Shown here: in pieces, positions 5,422 to 7,123 of the stretch
Layout of the letters: every line of letters begins with the position of its first letter
Numbering within the stretch: the stretch's first letter is position 1
DNA from: Anaerolineales bacterium
GTDB taxonomy: Bacteria > Chloroflexota > Anaerolineae > Anaerolineales > Villigracilaceae
DNA: 7,123 bases
Reading direction: 5' to 3'
NCBI GenBank assembly: GCA_016789205.1
Contig: JAEURF010000085.1
Span: 1 to 7,123, forward strand
Program-made: the position numbers and the translations under genes
The notes under the pieces: model-generated
The model's database searches: none
Told to the model about the DNA's origin: nothing
The model's input: the letters and a program-made list of their open reading frames with translations, nothing else

Positions 5422-5508
5422 TAGTTTCCTAGTTTAGTAGTTTGATAGTTTAGTAGTTTGATAGTTTGGTAGTTTGGTAGTTTGGTAGTATGTAGCTTGA
5501 TAGTTATT
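5422..5508 (+). repeat. Left octamer tandem array (TAGTTTRR), about 11 units
   Basis: The units on the plus strand, in order, are TAGTTTCC, TAGTTTAG, TAGTTTGA, TAGTTTAG, TAGTTTGA, TAGTTTGG three times, TAGTATG (7 nt), TAGCTTGA and TAGTTATT. The pattern is strictly 8 bp except for one 7-nt unit, and units vary mainly in the last two bases. The array fills the gap between the four-helix-bundle gene and coaD. Its last unit contains the stop codon of the former (complement of 5504-5506), and its first unit lies 4 nt from the coaD ATG. It is related, in inverted orientation, to the array at 5899-5986. Confidence 0.93.
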
Positions 5509-5881
5509 TTGGTGGTTTTGATTTTCGTAAGTAGGCTATCATTCCATTAATCAACCGTTTTGTTTCAGTTGCGAGGTTGTAAGCATTATTCAGTTCATCC
5601 TGATTAATATATTTTCGGTCAAGGGCTAGATAAAGTTCAGATTGTACTTCACTGGCGGAACGCCTCGACATTTTAAGAAAACGAATAAATTCAGGGTTTG
5701 TTCCAGCATCAAAGCCTTCGGCGATATTGTGCATAATTGAACCCGCAGCATCTTGAATTTGACCGCTTAAGCGAAAGTCTTTTGCAAACTTAGAATGCTC
5801 GGTTAGATCGTAAATAAAATTTGCAAGAAGCCGAGCCTTCTGCCAACTTTGTAAATCTTCAAACCGCTCAATCTTCGCCAT
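5504..5881 (-). CDS. Four-helix-bundle protein, S23/23S rRNA intervening-sequence family
   Basis: A 125-residue protein of the S23 (IVP) family, small all-helical proteins first noted as reading frames inside 23S rRNA intervening sequences and distantly similar to the Avd accessory protein of diversity-generating retroelements. Family hallmarks are FEDLQSWQKARLLANFIYDLT (7-27), FRLSGQIQDAAGSIMHNIAEGF (36-57), PEFIRFLKMSRRSASEVQSELYLA (63-86), a YINQDELN turn (91-98) and a last helix ending IAYLRKSKPPK (115-125). The molecular function of stand-alone members is unknown. Many sites suggest nucleic-acid binding, but that is not established here. The start has GAAGGA a few bases upstream. No 23S rRNA is present, so this is a free-standing copy. 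It is bracketed by two inverted octamer arrays, and it occupies a position between recG and coaD where many bacteria carry rsmD. Confidence 0.93.
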   Translation of the reverse strand: MAKIERFEDLQSWQKARLLANFIYDLTEHSKFAKDFRLSGQIQDAAGSIMHNIAEGFDAGTNPEFIRFLKMSRRSASEVQSELYLALDRKYINQDELNNAYNLATETKRLINGMIAYLRKSKPPK

Positions 5882-5898
5882 TTCATCCTTCTGATTTT

Positions 5899-5986
5899 AA
5901 CTATGCAACTATCTAACTATCTAACTATCTAACTATCTAACTATCTAACTATCTAACTATCTAACTATCTAACTATCTAACTAACA
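5899..5986 (-). repeat. Right octamer tandem array (AACTATCT on plus), 9 perfect units plus edges
   Basis: Nine identical head-to-tail copies of AACTATCT occupy 5907-5978, flanked by the diverged units AACTATGC (5899-5906) and AACTAACA (5979-5986). Read on the minus strand and rotated, the unit is TAGTTAGA, one base different from TAGTTTGA in the left array. The two arrays are therefore inverted copies of one octamer family. The array contains stop triplets in all frames on both strands. The recG stop codon (complement of 5977-5979) begins inside it. The perfect copies suggest recent expansion or homogenisation and likely copy-number variation. Confidence 0.95.
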
Positions 5987-7123
5987 TCACTCTTCGTTCC
6001 ATTCCAGAATCTTTGAAATGCTTCCGCTAGTAAAGCATGTTCGGGTTGATGCAATTCTGGGTCTTTTTCAAATAAATTTTGCGCTTGCTCGCGTGCTTTT
6101 TCAATTAACTTCACATCGGTAATGCTTGCCATTTTCAAAGATGAAGCAAAGCCTGCCTGACGTGTCCCCAAAAATTCACCGGGACCGCGTAATTTCAAAT
6201 CTAGATCTGCTAACTCAAAGCCATCGTTTGTAATCGCCATCGCTTGCAGACGTTCATTTTCAGTTGCATCTTCGCGAGTCGGAATTAACAAACAAGTGGA
6301 GGCAACAGAGCCGCGCCCGACTCGTCCGCGTAATTGATGAAGTTGCGCCAAACCAAATCTATCTGCACCTTCGATTAACATCAATGTTGAATTGGGCACA
6401 TCCACACCGACTTCAATCACAGTCGTTGAAACTAAAATATCAAAAACCTTATCTCTAAATTTCAACATCACTTCATCTTTTTCGCTAGGTTTCATGCGAC
6501 CATGTAACAATCCAAGTTTCAAATCAGGGAAGACATGATTTGATAACGCCTCAAAATCATCCACCGCCGCGCGGGCATCTATCTTTTCGCTTTCATCAAT
6601 CAATGGATAAACGATAAACGCCTGATTTCCATTTTTCACTTGTGATCGAATCATGGCGTACGCGCGTTCGCGTTCTTGCGGACGAAGTACATGCGTTGCA
6701 ATCGGTTGTCTGCCCACAGGCATGACGTTCATCACAGAAATATCTAAATCGCCAAACATCGTCAATGCCAACGAGCGTGGAATTGGAGTCGCAGTCATCA
6801 CCAACAAATGTGGATTTGTACCTTTACTTCGTAATTCAGCGCGTTGCTCCACACCAAAACGATGTTGTTCATCAATCACCACAAATTGCAAATCTTTGAA
6901 TTGCACATCTGGCTCAATGACTGCATGGGTGCCAATCACAATTTTGATGGAACCATCTACTAAGCCAGATTTAATCGCCTCTTTCTCACTTCCAGTTGTA
7001 CTGCCGACCAACAACCGAATCTCATCTTGATTCAAAAATCCGTTTTCGCCAGTCAATAAATTGACAAAGTTTCTGTAATGCTGTTCTGCCAAAATGGAAG
7101 TCGGAGCCATAATCGCGGCTTGA
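5977..7123 (-). CDS. recG: ATP-dependent DNA helicase RecG (C-terminal part, 5' end beyond right edge)
   Basis: Superfamily 2 translocase that remodels stalled forks and Holliday junctions. The window holds the last 381 codons of a protein usually about 700-800 residues long. The frame continues upstream of the ATG at 7110 (reading QAAI before MAPTSILAEQH), so that ATG is internal. Motifs in order are Ia (MAPTSILAEQHYRNF, near 7110-7066), IVIGTHAVI (near 6939-6913), the Walker B variant DEQH (6873-6862), TATPIPRSLALT (near 6795-6760), LLHGRMKPSEKDEVM (near 6510-6466), TTVIEVGVDVPN (near 6423-6388) and the arginine-finger motif QLHQLRGRVGRG (near 6342-6300). The TRG-type tail LKLRGPGEFLGTRQAGF follows. 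The protein ends FWNGTKSDVS, a natural-looking C-terminus, with the stop codon inside the right octamer array. Confidence 0.97.
   Translation of the reverse strand, partial: QAAIMAPTSILAEQHYRNFVNLLTGENGFLNQDEIRLLVGSTTGSEKEAIKSGLVDGSIKIVIGTHAVIEPDVQFKDLQFVVIDEQHRFGVEQRAELRSKGTNPHLLVMTATPIPRSLALTMFGDLDISVMNVMPVGRQPIATHVLRPQERERAYAMIRSQVKNGNQAFIVYPLIDESEKIDARAAVDDFEALSNHVFPDLKLGLLHGRMKPSEKDEVMLKFRDKVFDILVSTTVIEVGVDVPNSTLMLIEGADRFGLAQLHQLRGRVGRGSVASTCLLIPTREDATENERLQAMAITNDGFELADLDLKLRGPGEFLGTRQAGFASSLKMASITDVKLIEKAREQAQNLFEKDPELHQPEHALLAEAFQRFWNGTKSDVS

Noticed and set aside
5504..5881. Avd accessory gene of a diversity-generating retroelement
   Set aside because: The fold family is related, but no reverse transcriptase, template repeat or variable repeat is visible. 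The sequence matches the general S23 group better.
5504..5881. 23S rRNA intervening sequence
   Set aside because: The gene is flanked by recG and coaD and not by rRNA, so it is a free-standing family member.
5894..5899. TAAAAT on the minus strand as a -10 for the four-helix-bundle gene
   Set aside because: No -35 or TGN extension accompanies it and the region is AT-rich repeat edge, so support is too weak to annotate.
5899..5986. CRISPR-like regular repeats
   Set aside because: The unit is only 8 bp and repeats head to tail with no spacers; no cas gene is in the window. It is a simple tandem array.

Overview
The window reads as a bacterial chromosome segment made of housekeeping genes, with two small accessory inserts. 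The proteins fit Chloroflexota, probably an Anaerolineae-type genome. The clues are a FtsB/DivIC-like protein with a proline-rich tail, a RecG–CoaD–coiled-coil gene group, and moderate-to-low GC content. The taxonomic call is inference from protein character, not a database match.

Layout. Positions 1-335 carry the start of ribosomal protein L9 (rplI) on the minus strand, running off the left edge. A 115-bp divergent region follows, with candidate promoters facing both ways. On the plus strand, 451-3749 is a compact three-gene run: a FtsB/DivIC-type septum protein, a membrane-anchored GAF-GAF-GGDEF diguanylate cyclase and diaminopimelate decarboxylase (lysA). The last two overlap by 4 nt. The run ends at a 19-bp perfect hairpin followed by T5, next to a smaller hairpin with a related core. 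From 3816 to the right edge all genes are on the minus strand. In transcription order they are recG (5' part outside the window), a four-helix-bundle (S23/IVP family) gene, coaD, a BrnT/BrnA-type toxin-antitoxin pair, and a coiled-coil protein of unknown function.

How the genes relate. The plus-strand run joins a septum factor, a c-di-GMP enzyme and the enzyme that removes the peptidoglycan precursor meso-DAP to make lysine. Whether they share a purpose is inference. On the minus strand, recG and coaD are commonly near each other, often with rsmD between or beside them. Here no rsmD is present and the slot holds the four-helix-bundle gene. The toxin-antitoxin pair lies between coaD and the coiled-coil gene.

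Most notable signal. The four-helix-bundle gene is bracketed by two arrays of 8-bp tandem repeats that are inverted copies of almost the same octamer (TAGTTTGA on plus at the left, TAGTTAGA on minus at the right). The arrays fill the intergenic gaps almost exactly, reaching the stop codon of recG, the stop codon of the four-helix-bundle gene and within 4 nt of the coaD start. This looks like a discrete repeat-bounded unit inserted between housekeeping genes. No transposase, recombinase or reverse transcriptase is visible in the window.
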